Translations under genes and position numbers: made by a program
Part shown: piece by piece, positions 42,999 through 52,784 of the stretch
Position numbering within the stretch: the first letter of the stretch is position 1
Layout: every line of letters begins with the position of its first letter
The notes under the pieces: model-generated
The model's input: only the letters and a program-made list of their open reading frames with translations
Told to the model about the DNA's origin: nothing
The model's database searches: none
Assembly (NCBI GenBank): GCA_030683995.1
Contig: JAUXPH010000048.1
Location: 1 to 64,000 of the forward strand
Reading direction: 5' to 3'
Origin: Lutibacter sp.
GTDB lineage: Bacteria; Bacteroidota; Bacteroidia; Flavobacteriales; Flavobacteriaceae
Length of the DNA stretch: 64,000 nt

Positions 42999-43856
42999 AT
43001 GATTCTAATAGCAGATGGAGGTTCAACAAAGGCTGACTGGATTTTACTGGATAAAGAAGGAAATCAGGTATTTAAAACAAGAACCGAAGGATTAAATCCG
43101 GAGATCTTGTCTGCCGATTTACTAAAAGTCAGAATTCAGGCCAATGAGGAAATCACCAGTCACAAAGACAAAGTGACTGAGGTTTATTTTTATGGCGCCG
43201 GATGTGGAACAAAGAGATTGACATCGCTTTTGAAATCTATATTTGAATCATTTTTTAAAAATGCTGAAATTGTTGTTAAGGAAGATACTTTTGCGGCCGT
43301 TTATGCCGTAACCACAAAACCTGGCATTGTTTGTATTTTGGGAACTGGATCAAACAGTTGTTATTTTGACGGAAAAAAGGTGGATGTGAGGGTTCCTTCA
43401 TTGGGCTATATTTTAATGGATGAAGCCAGCGGCAATTATTTCGGAAAAAAATTAATACGGGATTATTATTACGATAAAATGCCAAAATCGATTGCAAAAC
43501 TGTTTGAAGCGCAATTCGATTTGGATGCCGATGTCATTAAAAGAAATATTTATAAAGAACAAAATCCGAATGCTTATTTGGCACATTTTGCCGAATTCAT
43601 TTTTAAAAACGACCGCACGCCTTATTTTAATAAAGTGTTGCAAAAGGGCATCAAGGAATTTTTTGTCAATAGAATATTGCCTTATCAGGAATCAGCCAAT
43701 GTCCCTATTCATTTTGTAGGTTCAATAGCCTTCTTTTCCCAAGATATCATCAACGATGTCGCAAGATATTTTATGGTTGATATTGGTAAAATTATCAGAC
43801 GGCCAATTGATGGTTTGATTGAATATCACAGAGAAAAAATAAAACAAGCGAGATGA
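42999..43856 (+). CDS. BadF/BcrA-type sugar kinase (N-acetylglucosamine kinase-like)
   Basis: This 285-residue protein of the ASKHA superfamily has the phosphate-1 motif IADGGSTKADWILLD and a second phosphate motif VCILGTGSNSCYFDG. Mid-domain YFYGAGCG and EASGNYFGKKL are typical of the BadF/BadG/BcrA/BcrD family members annotated as glucosamine or N-acetylglucosamine kinases. It lies 27 bp after gapA in the glycolytic operon. A role in phosphorylating glucose or an amino sugar is plausible; free glucose made by GH31, GH97 and maltose phosphorylase needs a kinase. The substrate is inferred, not shown. Confidence 0.85.
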   Translation: MILIADGGSTKADWILLDKEGNQVFKTRTEGLNPEILSADLLKVRIQANEEITSHKDKVTEVYFYGAGCGTKRLTSLLKSIFESFFKNAEIVVKEDTFAAVYAVTTKPGIVCILGTGSNSCYFDGKKVDVRVPSLGYILMDEASGNYFGKKLIRDYYYDKMPKSIAKLFEAQFDLDADVIKRNIYKEQNPNAYLAHFAEFIFKNDRTPYFNKVLQKGIKEFFVNRILPYQESANVPIHFVGSIAFFSQDIINDVARYFMVDIGKIIRRPIDGLIEYHREKIKQAR

Positions 43857-44007
43857 TTGCTAAATTCCCTAACTATTTTCACCACTCTTTTTCCTTTCTG
43901 CTTCGTTAAAATTTTTAATCTTAGCTATGGCTATGCTTGCAAATTTTGCCTATCACAAAGAAAAAATAGCAGCAAAAATTTAGTTAGTTAATTTAACAAT
44001 CACTACA

Positions 44008-45270
44008 CTAGAGAAGGTCTAACAACCTTTCTAAAGCCATACCGCGAGATCCTTTGATAAGAATTGTGGCATTGTTAATGTTTGAATAATTAATTGAATT
44101 TTTGAAAGATTCAAAACTTTCAGAAACAAAAGCATTTTTTGCATTGGTTGCAGAAAATGCTTTTCCTATTAAAAAAACTTTCGAAAAGTGATAGGAATCT
44201 ACCAAATCGGCTATTTTTTTATGTTCCGCTTCACTGTCGTTTCCCAACTCAAACATATCGCCTAAAAACACCACTTTATTTTCGTCCTTTAATTGGGCAA
44301 AATTTTCAAGTGCTGCCTGCATACTGGTCGGATTTGCATTATAGGCATCTAAAATTATTTTATTGCTGCCTTTTTGAATGAGTTGCGAACGGTTATTTGC
44401 CGGGATATAATTTTCAATGGCCATTTTAATGTCGGTTTCAGGAACAATAAAATGATCGCCAACAGCAACGGCAACGGCAATATTGTTGTAATTGTACTTT
44501 CCGATGAGGTTGCTTTCAATCATTGTGTTTTTGAATTGCATTTTTACGAACGGATTGGCATCCATAAATTTAACGACAGTGTTGTTAAATTCAATGGCAT
44601 TGATGCCTGCCGACTGTTTTACCTGCAGTTCGTCATCGGTATTAATAAAAACTGTTTTGTTATTCACTCTTAAAAAATCATACAATTCCGATTTTCCTTT
44701 AACAACGCCTTCAAAACTTCCAAATCCTTCTAAATGTGCTTTTCCAAAATTGGTTATTAAACCAAAATCGGGTTCGGCAATTTTGCATAAAAATGCAATC
44801 TCTTTTAAATGATTTGCGCCCATTTCAACAATGCCAATTTCTGTTTTTGGCGTCATCGACAAAAGGGTAAGCGGCACGCCAATATGGTTGTTTAAATTGC
44901 CTGCGGTGGCAGCAGTGATATATTTTTTGGATAAAACTGCATTAATTAATTCTTTGGTGGTGGTTTTACCGTTGCTTCCCGTTAATGAAATAACAGGAAT
45001 GGAAAGATGTTTTCTGTGAAAATTTGCCAGTTTCTGAAGCGTTTCTAAAACATTTTCCACCAAAATGGCATTGAGGTTCGTTTGGTATTTTTCTTCATCA
45101 ATAACCACATAATTTGCGCCTTTTTTTAGCGCTTCTTCGGCAAATTCATTTCCATTGAAATTATCACCTTTCAGGCAAAAAAACATACTGCCTTTTCTTA
45201 TTTTTCGAGTATCGGTATCCACCAAATAAGTTTGGCTGTATAACTGATATAATTGTGCAATATTCATCAT
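44008..45270 (-). CDS. murF: UDP-N-acetylmuramoyl-tripeptide:D-alanyl-D-alanine ligase
   Basis: This 420-residue Mur ligase adds D-Ala-D-Ala to the UDP-MurNAc tripeptide in peptidoglycan synthesis. The N-terminal substrate domain has FFCLKGDNFNGNEFAEEALKKGA. The P-loop is TGSNGKTTT at residues 97-105, then NLNNHIGVPLTLL, and the C-terminal domain has LDAYNANPTSM and VFLGDMFELG, all MurF markers. It is convergent with the sugar kinase gene and separated from gldJ by a perfect terminator palindrome. Confidence 0.96.
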   Translation of the reverse strand: MMNIAQLYQLYSQTYLVDTDTRKIRKGSMFFCLKGDNFNGNEFAEEALKKGANYVVIDEEKYQTNLNAILVENVLETLQKLANFHRKHLSIPVISLTGSNGKTTTKELINAVLSKKYITAATAGNLNNHIGVPLTLLSMTPKTEIGIVEMGANHLKEIAFLCKIAEPDFGLITNFGKAHLEGFGSFEGVVKGKSELYDFLRVNNKTVFINTDDELQVKQSAGINAIEFNNTVVKFMDANPFVKMQFKNTMIESNLIGKYNYNNIAVAVAVGDHFIVPETDIKMAIENYIPANNRSQLIQKGSNKIILDAYNANPTSMQAALENFAQLKDENKVVFLGDMFELGNDSEAEHKKIADLVDSYHFSKVFLIGKAFSATNAKNAFVSESFESFKNSINYSNINNATILIKGSRGMALERLLDLL

Positions 45271-45274
45271 TTAA

Positions 45275-45310
45275 CTATAAAAAAGCCTCACTGAAATTTC
45301 AGTGAGGCTT
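45275..45310 (-). terminator. gldJ terminator
   Basis: AAGCCTCACTGAAA (45283-45296) and its reverse complement (45297-45310) make a perfect 28-bp palindrome. On the minus strand it is followed by TTTTTT. It ends gldJ before murF. Confidence 0.9.
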
Positions 45311-45331
45311 GGGTTTATTTTAAAAATAGTT

Positions 45332-47038
45332 TTAATACCTAATTTTTGTGGTTGTCGGTTTTCTTTTTTTATAGGTCATTGGGCCAATCCTGTCCGATGC
45401 GCATCTAAATCCAATATAATTGGTTGCCATATATTCCGGCAAATGTCTTCGTTGCGATGGATCAAGCCAATATTCCATATCTTTCCATGAACCGCCTTTG
45501 TAAACACGCGATATATCGCTTATTAAAGTGGTTCTCTTTTCAACATCATATTCTTGCATCAATAAGCCGCTTTCGCCAATAACCCGAGGTTTTATAGGTG
45601 AATTGTACATACGGGGTTTGGTTTCTAGCTCGTCCTCATTTTTATTGTACATTTTTGTTGAAGCCAGATCACCATCTTTCACATCTACATTATATGCTTT
45701 CTCATAATTATTTCTCATATAGGCATCGCGCTTGGTAATTGGCTGGAATTTAACGCTTCCCGGCAATTCCTTCGGAACTATTTTCCCATTGTCTAAGGTG
45801 TCGTATTGAACAGAAAGGTCATTCGCAATCACCACATTTCCTTCGGCATCAATCATTTTTTTTGTAAAAATATTCCCCCTGAAATAGCTAAAATCATTGG
45901 CCTCATTATCAATAATTGGTCGGTAAACATCCGCAACCCATTCTGCAACATTGCCAGACATATCATACAAACCAAAAGCATTTGGGTCGTAGGATTTAAC
46001 TTGAATTGTAATATCCGCACCATCATTACTCCATCCCGGAACCCCGCTGTAATCTCCTTTTCCTTGTTTAAAGTTGGCCAATTGGTCGCCTTTATATTTT
46101 TTCGATTTGTTACGGGTATATTTTCCTTTCCAGGCATATTTTTTTCTTCCGCGGGTATTGTTATATTCACGGTCTTCAACAACCGCTTTTGCCGCATATT
46201 CCCATTCAACTTCTGTAGGAAGTCTAAATCTCGAACTCAATATCCCGTCGGAAACCTTAACTTGCCTTCCTGTAAAAGAACCTCTAGTTGGTTTGGCTTC
46301 TCCTTTTTTAAGTTGCTTATTGGATGGCAATCCTTTTCTGTAGATGGAAGAATCTCCGTCAAAAAGTGTATATGGATTGTTTAAATAGGTATCTGTATTA
46401 AAATTATTTTGGCCTCTAACCTCTAATGAATCCAAACGGAAAAGTGGTTTTAAAATACCCTTTTCCATTAATATTTTTTCATTCACTCTGTCGGTTCTCC
46501 ATTTACAATATTGTGTGGCCTGTATCCAGCTGACACCAATGACCGGATAATCTGCATAACCTGGATGTCTTAAATAATTTTCTGTCAGTTGTTCATTGAA
46601 TCCCAAAACATCGCGCCAAACTAATGTGTCGGGAACTGCTGAAGTATAAATATGTTCGTAATTTGGATCGCTTGGAGGAAAAACTTTTTCCATCCAATCT
46701 AAATAAAAGATATATTCAGAGTTGGTCACTTCTGTTTCATCCATATAAAATGAACGCACTTGCTGCTGAACGGGTGTTGTATTCCAGTCGAACAGCACAT
46801 CATCCTGTACGTGTCCCATTGTAAAAGAGCCGCCTTCAATCAAAACCATTCCCGGAGGCGCTTCCTGCCCTTTATATTTTGTGTCTCCCGCAAAACCACC
46901 AGCTTTTTTGTCTTTTGAACTCCAACCGGTAAGTGATACGTTATTTCTTGGATTTCTATTATGGCAACTCACAAAGAAAACAACAGTAATAGTTAATAAG
47001 ATTAACTTATAAATGTTATTTAGATTTTTCAAGTTCAT
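45332..47038 (-). CDS. gldJ: Gliding motility lipoprotein GldJ
   Basis: This 568-residue lipoprotein has lipobox FVSC with Cys25. The body is a formylglycine-generating-enzyme/sulfatase-modifying fold (PGMVLIEGGSFTMGHV, YMDETEVTNSEY, VIGVSWIQATQYCKWR, FRLPTEVEWEYAAKA, YDMSGNVAEWVADVY, GGSWKD). The ending YMATNYIGFRCASDR is typical of GldJ and GldK. GldJ is needed for gliding and supports GldK and the type IX machinery on the outer membrane. The length matches GldJ. It diverges from porV across a 653-bp gap where porU would be expected. Confidence 0.94.
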   Translation of the reverse strand: MNLKNLNNIYKLILLTITVVFFVSCHNRNPRNNVSLTGWSSKDKKAGGFAGDTKYKGQEAPPGMVLIEGGSFTMGHVQDDVLFDWNTTPVQQQVRSFYMDETEVTNSEYIFYLDWMEKVFPPSDPNYEHIYTSAVPDTLVWRDVLGFNEQLTENYLRHPGYADYPVIGVSWIQATQYCKWRTDRVNEKILMEKGILKPLFRLDSLEVRGQNNFNTDTYLNNPYTLFDGDSSIYRKGLPSNKQLKKGEAKPTRGSFTGRQVKVSDGILSSRFRLPTEVEWEYAAKAVVEDREYNNTRGRKKYAWKGKYTRNKSKKYKGDQLANFKQGKGDYSGVPGWSNDGADITIQVKSYDPNAFGLYDMSGNVAEWVADVYRPIIDNEANDFSYFRGNIFTKKMIDAEGNVVIANDLSVQYDTLDNGKIVPKELPGSVKFQPITKRDAYMRNNYEKAYNVDVKDGDLASTKMYNKNEDELETKPRMYNSPIKPRVIGESGLLMQEYDVEKRTTLISDISRVYKGGSWKDMEYWLDPSQRRHLPEYMATNYIGFRCASDRIGPMTYKKRKPTTTKIRY

Positions 47039-47691
47039 TTCAAATTAGTTAGGGTTATATTTTCCCGCAATTTACATTAATTTAATTTTTTTGCAAGAAA
47101 TAATTATAATAAATATTCATTACGCTTTTACTAACGACAGTTTTCAATCTTTAGTATGCTAAATGTTATAATATATTTCAATGATACTGCTATTTTTTGA
47201 ATGAAGTACCTTGCTTATTGTAATTATTTTCATATTTCTTTGGGACGAAATCACTTTATTTTGCTGCGATTTATACATTTTTTATGGCAATCACCATCAT
47301 TTAAAAACAAACAACTATTCACAATATCGTTAATTTGAGGATATTTTACGGGAAAAATAAACCTGATTTTCTGACATAAATAACTCAATATCAAGTACAT
47401 ATAAAATTGAAAAACATCGCAAAAAGCCCAGTTTACGGATGGCTGGGTTATTTAATGAAATATGATCTCAAATTGTGGGGTTTTAAAAGTATTGGAAGCC
47501 TACAATAATATGATTAAACCAACGTTTTTTCTGTGAAGTTGTTAGCTTGTAAATTCAAATATTTTTTGATAAAACAAAAAGTGTTTTGGAATATTGACGA
47601 ATATATTTAGAGCTGTTATTTATAAAAGATTGTAAAATCAGGATACTTCAATAAAAAATATGATATTTGTTCCTTTAAAAATATATAATTA
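47039..47691. other. 653-bp gene-free gap between gldJ and porV (porU absent)
   Basis: This is AT-rich sequence with no long frame on either strand and no tRNA. A weak hairpin GCCCAG/CTGGGT lies at 47424-47450 and a TATATTTA box at 47602-47609. In Flavobacterium johnsoniae porU (over 1100 codons) lies here. I see no recognisable porU remnant by eye. Confidence 0.6.
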
Positions 47692-48825
47692 ATGAAAAAG
47701 ATAATAGGTTTTACATTAATGGTTTTTTTGATCGTTATAAAAATTGATGCACAGGAAAATCCAAATCCAATCACAACTGCCGCTCCTTTTTTATTGATTG
47801 CACCTGATGCTCGTGCAGGCGGAATGGGCGATGTTGGCGTTGCAACTTCCCCAGATGCCTATTCACAACACTGGAATGCCTCAAAATTTGCATTTATGGA
47901 TGCGCAATTTATGGTGGGCATTGTTTATACGCCTTGGTTGCGGGAATTGACAAATGACGTTTTTTTAGGCGGATTTTCATTTGCCAACAAAATAGATGAC
48001 AGAAGTGCTTATGCAGCGAGTTTAAAGTATTTTAGTCTTGGTAAAATTGATTTGACCGATATCAATGGACTTGAGCTTGGAACCGAAAATTTAAATGAAT
48101 TTTCTTTAGACGGTTCTTATGCTTTAAAACTGAGTGAAACTTATTCAATGGGTGTTACTTTACGTTATATCCGCTCAGATTTAGGCATTAAATCAAGTGA
48201 TACACCTTTGGAAGTGGTAAATACTTTTGCCGTTGATGTTTCTGGGTATTATGAATCCAGAGAACAGCGTTATGGCAACATTAACGGTATTTGGCGAGGT
48301 GGTTTTAATGTTTCAAATATTGGCCCAAAAGTTTCATACTCAAATGACGGACAAGAAAACTATATCCCGACAAATTTAAAACTTGGGGGTGGATTTGATT
48401 TTATTTTAGACAGAAGCAACAATGTAAGCATCAATTTGGAATTCAATAAATTATTGGTTCCAACGCCAAGCGTTTCTCAGTCTGAGAATGGTGGACCGCC
48501 ATACAAACAAGAAGATGTGAATTTTTTTAATGGTATTTTTAAATCTTTTAATGATGCTCCAGACGGATTTAGCGAAGAACTTAAAGAAGTTACCTGGGGT
48601 TTGGGCGCAGAATATATGTATGACAATGCTTTTGCATTGAGAGCCGGATTTTTTAATGAAAGTGATTTAAAAGGTGCCCGTAAATATTTTACGGTTGGTA
48701 CCGGATTTAAATTTAAAAGTTCTAAACTCGATATTTCCTACTTATTCAATGCATCAGAAATTAAAAACCCATTGGAAAATACGCTTCGATTCTCCTTGTC
48801 TTTTGATTTTGGAAATTCATATTAA
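47692..48825 (+). CDS. porV: Type IX secretion outer-membrane protein PorV (LptO)
   Basis: This 377-residue protein has a signal peptide (1-21, DAQE). The N-terminal signature NPITTAAPFLLIAPDARAGG is typical of PorV, followed by MGDVGVATSPDAYSQHWN. The remaining beta-rich sequence fits a 14-strand FadL-like barrel and ends in the aromatic-rich FSLSFDFGNSY. PorV carries substrates from the SprA translocon to the attachment complex and is needed for secretion of many cargo proteins, such as the amylase at 12291-15605. It lies 30 bp before cdd on the same strand. Confidence 0.95.
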   Translation: MKKIIGFTLMVFLIVIKIDAQENPNPITTAAPFLLIAPDARAGGMGDVGVATSPDAYSQHWNASKFAFMDAQFMVGIVYTPWLRELTNDVFLGGFSFANKIDDRSAYAASLKYFSLGKIDLTDINGLELGTENLNEFSLDGSYALKLSETYSMGVTLRYIRSDLGIKSSDTPLEVVNTFAVDVSGYYESREQRYGNINGIWRGGFNVSNIGPKVSYSNDGQENYIPTNLKLGGGFDFILDRSNNVSINLEFNKLLVPTPSVSQSENGGPPYKQEDVNFFNGIFKSFNDAPDGFSEELKEVTWGLGAEYMYDNAFALRAGFFNESDLKGARKYFTVGTGFKFKSSKLDISYLFNASEIKNPLENTLRFSLSFDFGNSY

Positions 48826-48855
48826 GCACTAACTAAAAGCCTGAACTAAAAATTT

Positions 48856-49341
48856 TTGATGAAGAAAATTGAACTTAAAATCCAGATCACCACTTTTGAT
48901 TCCATAGAAGAATTGCCAGCCATCGTAAATGGTTTGATGAAAAAAGCCATTGAAGCCAAACAAAATGCCTACGCGCCTTATTCTAAGTTTAAAGTTGGCG
49001 CAGCGTTGCTTTTGGATGATGGTAGCATTATCACCGGAAACAATCAGGAAAATGCAGCATATCCTTCCGGAATATGTGCTGAGCGTGTCGCAATCTGGAA
49101 AGTTTCTTCCGAATTTCCAACCAAAAAAATATTGAAGCTGGCCATTTCGGCAAGCTCTTCCTCCCAAATTCTTAAAGAACCTGTGGCACCTTGCGGCGCT
49201 TGCAGGCAAACTTTGTCGGAATATGAAATAAAACAAAAAGACAAAATTGAAGTTTATTTTATGGGTGAAGAAGGTGAAATTATTAAAACCGATTCGGTTT
49301 TAGATTTGCTTCCAATCGCTTTCGATAAAACTTTTTTATAA
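48856..49341 (+). CDS. cdd: Cytidine deaminase
   Basis: This 161-residue enzyme deaminates cytidine and deoxycytidine to uridine. The substrate motif is YAPYSKFKVGAALL. The zinc motif of the three-cysteine, tetrameric type is ICAERVAIW with the later PCGACRQTLSE, and Glu of CAE is the proton shuttle. The order porV-cdd is common in flavobacteria. The start could also be the second Met, one codon later, since the gene begins ATGAAG after a TTTTTG leader. Confidence 0.95.
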   Translation: MMKKIELKIQITTFDSIEELPAIVNGLMKKAIEAKQNAYAPYSKFKVGAALLLDDGSIITGNNQENAAYPSGICAERVAIWKVSSEFPTKKILKLAISASSSSQILKEPVAPCGACRQTLSEYEIKQKDKIEVYFMGEEGEIIKTDSVLDLLPIAFDKTFL

Positions 49342-49347
49342 AACTGG

Positions 49348-49734
49348 ATGATGAATGATATAAGAAACCGCGAGGATATTTACTTGCTGGTAAAAGAGTT
49401 TTACGTAAAATTAATGAATGATGATTTAATGCATCATTTTTTTGTAGATTTTTCCAATCCGAAATTGCTTGAGGAGCATCTGCATATTTTGGTCGATTTT
49501 TGGGATAATATCCTTTTTTATTCAGGAACCTATCAAAAAAACGCGATGAAACCTCATTTGGATTTACAGCCGGCAAAACCATTTAAAGTCGAACATTTTA
49601 AGCAATGGCTTTTGCATTTCAACCAAACAATCGATGAACATTTTGAGGGTGAAATTGCCCATACGGCCAAATCTCGTGCACTTTCTATCGCAACAGTGAT
49701 GCAAATTAAAATAGCGGAAATGGACAAGCAATAA
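49348..49734 (+). CDS. Group III truncated haemoglobin
   Basis: This 128-residue protein has the 2-on-2 globin pattern of group III: VKEFYVKLMNDDLMHHFF, then LVDFWDNILFYSGTYQKNAMKPH with His70 as likely proximal haem ligand, then HFKQWLLHFNQTIDEHFEG. Group III members bind oxygen or nitric oxide and often guard respiration. The frame begins 6 bp after cdd and could start at either of two adjacent ATG codons. It is probably cotranscribed with porV and cdd. Confidence 0.9.
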   Translation: MMNDIRNREDIYLLVKEFYVKLMNDDLMHHFFVDFSNPKLLEEHLHILVDFWDNILFYSGTYQKNAMKPHLDLQPAKPFKVEHFKQWLLHFNQTIDEHFEGEIAHTAKSRALSIATVMQIKIAEMDKQ

Positions 49735-49769
49735 AAAAACTTGTTATCTTTACCTTTTAAAAAAAAACA

Positions 49770-50840
49770 ATGGCAATTAACTCAGTAATTACAGGAACAG
49801 GAAGCTATATTCCTACAGTGGTTAAAAGAAATTCTGATTTTTTAACCAATCAATTTTTAAATGAAGACGGGACACCTTTTGGCTATGAAAATGAAATTAT
49901 AATAGAAAAATTTAAAGGAATTACCGGCATCGAAGAAAGACGTTACGCAAGTCCGGAATTAAACTCCTCCGATTTGGCATTTTTTGCAGCCGAAAAAGCA
50001 ATTGCAGATGCCAAAATTGACCAGGAAGATATAGATTATATTATTTTGGCGCATAATTTTGGAGACGTAAAAAGCGCCGCTAACCAAAGCGATATTTTGC
50101 CAAGTTTGGCTTCAAGGGTAAAACATAGATTGGGAATTAAAAATCCGAATTGTGTGGCTTACGATATTCTTTTCGGATGTCCGGGATGGATTCAGGGAAT
50201 GATACAGGCGGAAGCTTACATCAAATCGGGAATGGCGAAAAAATGTTTGGTGGTTGGCACTGAAACACTTTCAAGAGTTTTAGATGACCACGACAGGGAT
50301 TCTATGATTTATTCTGATGGCGCAGGCGCGTGTATGGTTGAGGCTGCAGAAAGCGATGACCAAATAGGCATTTTAAGTTATGCCGCACAAACCTATACTT
50401 TTGAAGAATGCTTTTACCTGTTTTTTGGGAAATCGTATGATAAGACCGATGATGAGCACACACGTTATATAAAAATGTATGGCAGAAAAATTTATGAATT
50501 CGGATTAAACTTCGTGCCAACGGCGATGAAAGAGGCATTGGACAAAAGTGGTGTGGATATTTTAGATGTCAAGAAAATATTAATCCACCAGGCCAATGAA
50601 AAAATGGATGAGGCCATCATTAAACGATTTTACCGATTGTATAAAACAGAAATTCCGGAAGCGGTGATGCCAATGAGCATCCATACGTTGGGAAATAGTT
50701 CTGTGGCTACTGTGATTACCTTGTATGATTTAATCAAACACGGAAACCTGAAACCTCACAGCCTTCATAAAGGAGATGTGATATTGATGGCGTCGGTGGG
50801 TGCCGGAATGAATATAAACGCGATGGTTTATAAATATTAG
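49770..50840 (+). CDS. 3-oxoacyl-ACP synthase III family protein (FabH-like)
   Basis: This 356-residue thiolase-fold ketosynthase condenses an acyl-CoA with malonyl-ACP or a related unit. The catalytic triad is Cys137 in LFGCPGWIQ, His273 in ILIHQANEKM and Asn309 in HTLGNSSVATV. It is longer than housekeeping FabH (about 320-335) and has an inserted segment near 210-230 (ECFYLFFGKSYDKTDDEH). It may therefore serve a special lipid such as sulfonolipid or flexirubin precursors rather than primary fatty-acid initiation. It is a lone gene ending at a bidirectional terminator. Confidence 0.9.
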   Translation: MAINSVITGTGSYIPTVVKRNSDFLTNQFLNEDGTPFGYENEIIIEKFKGITGIEERRYASPELNSSDLAFFAAEKAIADAKIDQEDIDYIILAHNFGDVKSAANQSDILPSLASRVKHRLGIKNPNCVAYDILFGCPGWIQGMIQAEAYIKSGMAKKCLVVGTETLSRVLDDHDRDSMIYSDGAGACMVEAAESDDQIGILSYAAQTYTFEECFYLFFGKSYDKTDDEHTRYIKMYGRKIYEFGLNFVPTAMKEALDKSGVDILDVKKILIHQANEKMDEAIIKRFYRLYKTEIPEAVMPMSIHTLGNSSVATVITLYDLIKHGNLKPHSLHKGDVILMASVGAGMNINAMVYKY

Positions 50841-51232
50841 TGTAAATGAGTATTTAATTGCCTAAAGTATGGAGTACTTAAAGTTATAAAAAAAACAATA
50901 CGACAAGAAAAGGGAATTTCATATTAAATATGGGTGAAATTTTTAAATATATTAATGATTCTTATCTGAATTTAATAAGTCATTCATCTTTGTGAGTCTT
51001 TATTTTTTTTTCTTTGTGTGACTCTGTGTAAAAGTTATTGCACAAAGTTACACCAAGAATCACAAAGTTACACGGAGAAAAATTTCATTTATGATAAACA
51101 ATTTAATTATGTCTTTTAACCGCAATCCCGAATCTATCGGGACGCAAAGTTTTTTCGCAAGTTACGCAATTAGATTAGTGATTTTGGGTGTTAAAAAGCG
51201 GAACTCAGGAGTGCTTAGCGTTTAAAATATAT
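50841..51232. other. Repeat-rich gene-free gap
   Basis: This stretch contains inverted versions of a CTTTGTG..CTGTGT phrase (about 50990-51085) and a degenerate CCCGAATCTATCGGG palindrome (51127-51141) within ACCGCAATCCCG..CGGGACGCAAAG. No coding frame or RNA gene is evident. Confidence 0.6.
51127..51141. repeat. Palindrome family B, degenerate copy
   Basis: CCCGAATCTATCGGG differs slightly from CCCGATAGCTATCGGG. Its flanks (ACCGCAAT and ACGC) match, inverted, those of the copy at 59451. Confidence 0.6.
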
Positions 51233-51257
51233 AAAAGTCCGTTTTCGGACTTTTTTT
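51233..51257. terminator. Bidirectional terminator between fabH-like and nnr genes
   Basis: AAAAGTCCG-TTTT-CGGACTTTT is a 9-bp stem with Ts on the plus side and As on the other. It serves the convergent genes. Confidence 0.88.
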
Positions 51258-52770
51258 ATGCCTCTTTTTTGATGGAAACTTCTAAAATGGCTGCTGCCAA
51301 ATACTCAAAAATAGTGGTGGCAGTAAAAGTTTCATAACCAGTTTTAGGCAATGCAATATCGGCAGTTCTTCCGTGAAGATAAATGGCTAAAATTGCTGCA
51401 TTTAATGGTTTATAATCTTGGGCAATCAATCCGGTAATCATTCCGGTCAACACATCGCCGCTTCCGCCAGTCGCCAATGCTTGATTTCCTGTGGAATTGA
51501 AAAATAGTTGATCATTATTGACAATTACGGTATGTGCCCCTTTTATGACCACAATTGCTTGGTGCTTTTTTGAAAATTCAACTGTTTTTTCAAGTTTTTC
51601 ATAATCGTTTTTCCAAGCGCCAATGAGTCGTTCCAACTCCTTCGGATGCGGCGTTAAAATGGTATTTTTTGGCAAATAGTTGAGCAATAATTGGTTTTTG
51701 GAAAGCAAATTAATGCCATCGGCATCAATCACCAAAGGAAGTTGATTGTCTTTGATGAAATTTTCAAAACCTTGCGCTGTTTTTTCAGAGGTTCCCATTC
51801 CCGGACCTATGCCAATAACGGTTGGGGTTGTCTTAAAATTGAAATAGGTCAATTCGTCATCAGTATCCACTTCTGCCATCACTTCGGGCACCGATATTTG
51901 TAAAATTTCATAACCACACTTTGGAATATACGCAGAAACCAATCCGCTCCCAATTTTTAATGCTGCTTTTGAAGCCAGTGTTATGGCGCCCATTTTTCCA
52001 AAACTTCCGCCAATCAACAGGGAATGGCCATAAGTGCCTTTGTGATCCCATTTTTTGCGGGTTTTGTATAAGGGAATAATATCTGTGAATGTGATATAAT
52101 GGCTTTTTGGCTTTAAACTTTCAATATAATTTTGATCCAATCCAATATCAATAACTTCCCAAGTATTTACGAAATCTTTATTTTCCGGCAACAAAAAAGC
52201 CAATTTTGCTGTTTGAAAAGTGAGAAGATGGCTCGATTTTAATACAGAAACACTGTCGGTAACAGTTTTGTCTCCAAACAATCCCGACGGAATGTCGATG
52301 GCCAAAGTAAAAACCTTTTTATTATTAAGATATTGTATTAATTTTTTGGTAAAACCTTCCGGATTTCTGGTAAGTCCGTTTCCGAAAATAGCGTCAACCA
52401 GTATATCAGTGGCATTAATTTCAGGAAAGTCATTTTCGTTATTCAGCTCAATAGGGGTTAAACCAATTTCTTTTAATCTGTTGTAATTAACTATAAATTC
52501 TTCACTGCGTTTATCGCTAAAATTAACAATATGGCATTTTATCTTATAGTTATGTTTGTATAAAAGTCGTGCAATGACCAAACCGTCACCGCCATTATTT
52601 CCAACACCACAAAACACGTGAATTTTAATATTTTCCCCCTGCAATTTGTTGTGCAGCCACTGAAAGCACTTGGTAGCGGCCGTTTCCATTAAATCAACAG
52701 AAGATATTCCAGCCAATTTAATGGTGGCCTTGTCGGCTTTTGCGGTTTGTTTCGGAGAAAGAATGTACAT
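51256..52770 (-). CDS. nnr: Bifunctional NAD(P)H-hydrate epimerase / ADP-dependent dehydratase
   Basis: This 504-residue repair enzyme restores damaged NAD(P)HX. The N-terminal YjeF_N epimerase domain (about 1-215) has HVFCGVGNNGGDGLVIARLL and VDAIFGNGLTR. The C-terminal ribokinase-like dehydratase domain (about 225-495) has HKGTYGHSLLIGGS, IGIGPGMG, LTPHPKELERL and the anion-hole motif TGGSGDVLTGMI. The fused arrangement is standard in bacteria. The upstream region is a long quasi-tandem array rather than a clear promoter. Confidence 0.95.
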   Translation of the reverse strand: MYILSPKQTAKADKATIKLAGISSVDLMETAATKCFQWLHNKLQGENIKIHVFCGVGNNGGDGLVIARLLYKHNYKIKCHIVNFSDKRSEEFIVNYNRLKEIGLTPIELNNENDFPEINATDILVDAIFGNGLTRNPEGFTKKLIQYLNNKKVFTLAIDIPSGLFGDKTVTDSVSVLKSSHLLTFQTAKLAFLLPENKDFVNTWEVIDIGLDQNYIESLKPKSHYITFTDIIPLYKTRKKWDHKGTYGHSLLIGGSFGKMGAITLASKAALKIGSGLVSAYIPKCGYEILQISVPEVMAEVDTDDELTYFNFKTTPTVIGIGPGMGTSEKTAQGFENFIKDNQLPLVIDADGINLLSKNQLLLNYLPKNTILTPHPKELERLIGAWKNDYEKLEKTVEFSKKHQAIVVIKGAHTVIVNNDQLFFNSTGNQALATGGSGDVLTGMITGLIAQDYKPLNAAILAIYLHGRTADIALPKTGYETFTATTIFEYLAAAILEVSIKKEA

Positions 52771-52784
52771 AGCATTTAATAATA

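Noticed and set aside
47039-47691. Decayed porU gene
   Set aside because: I could not recognise any translated stretch resembling the gingipain-like or C-terminal part of PorU; absence is reported, decay is not.
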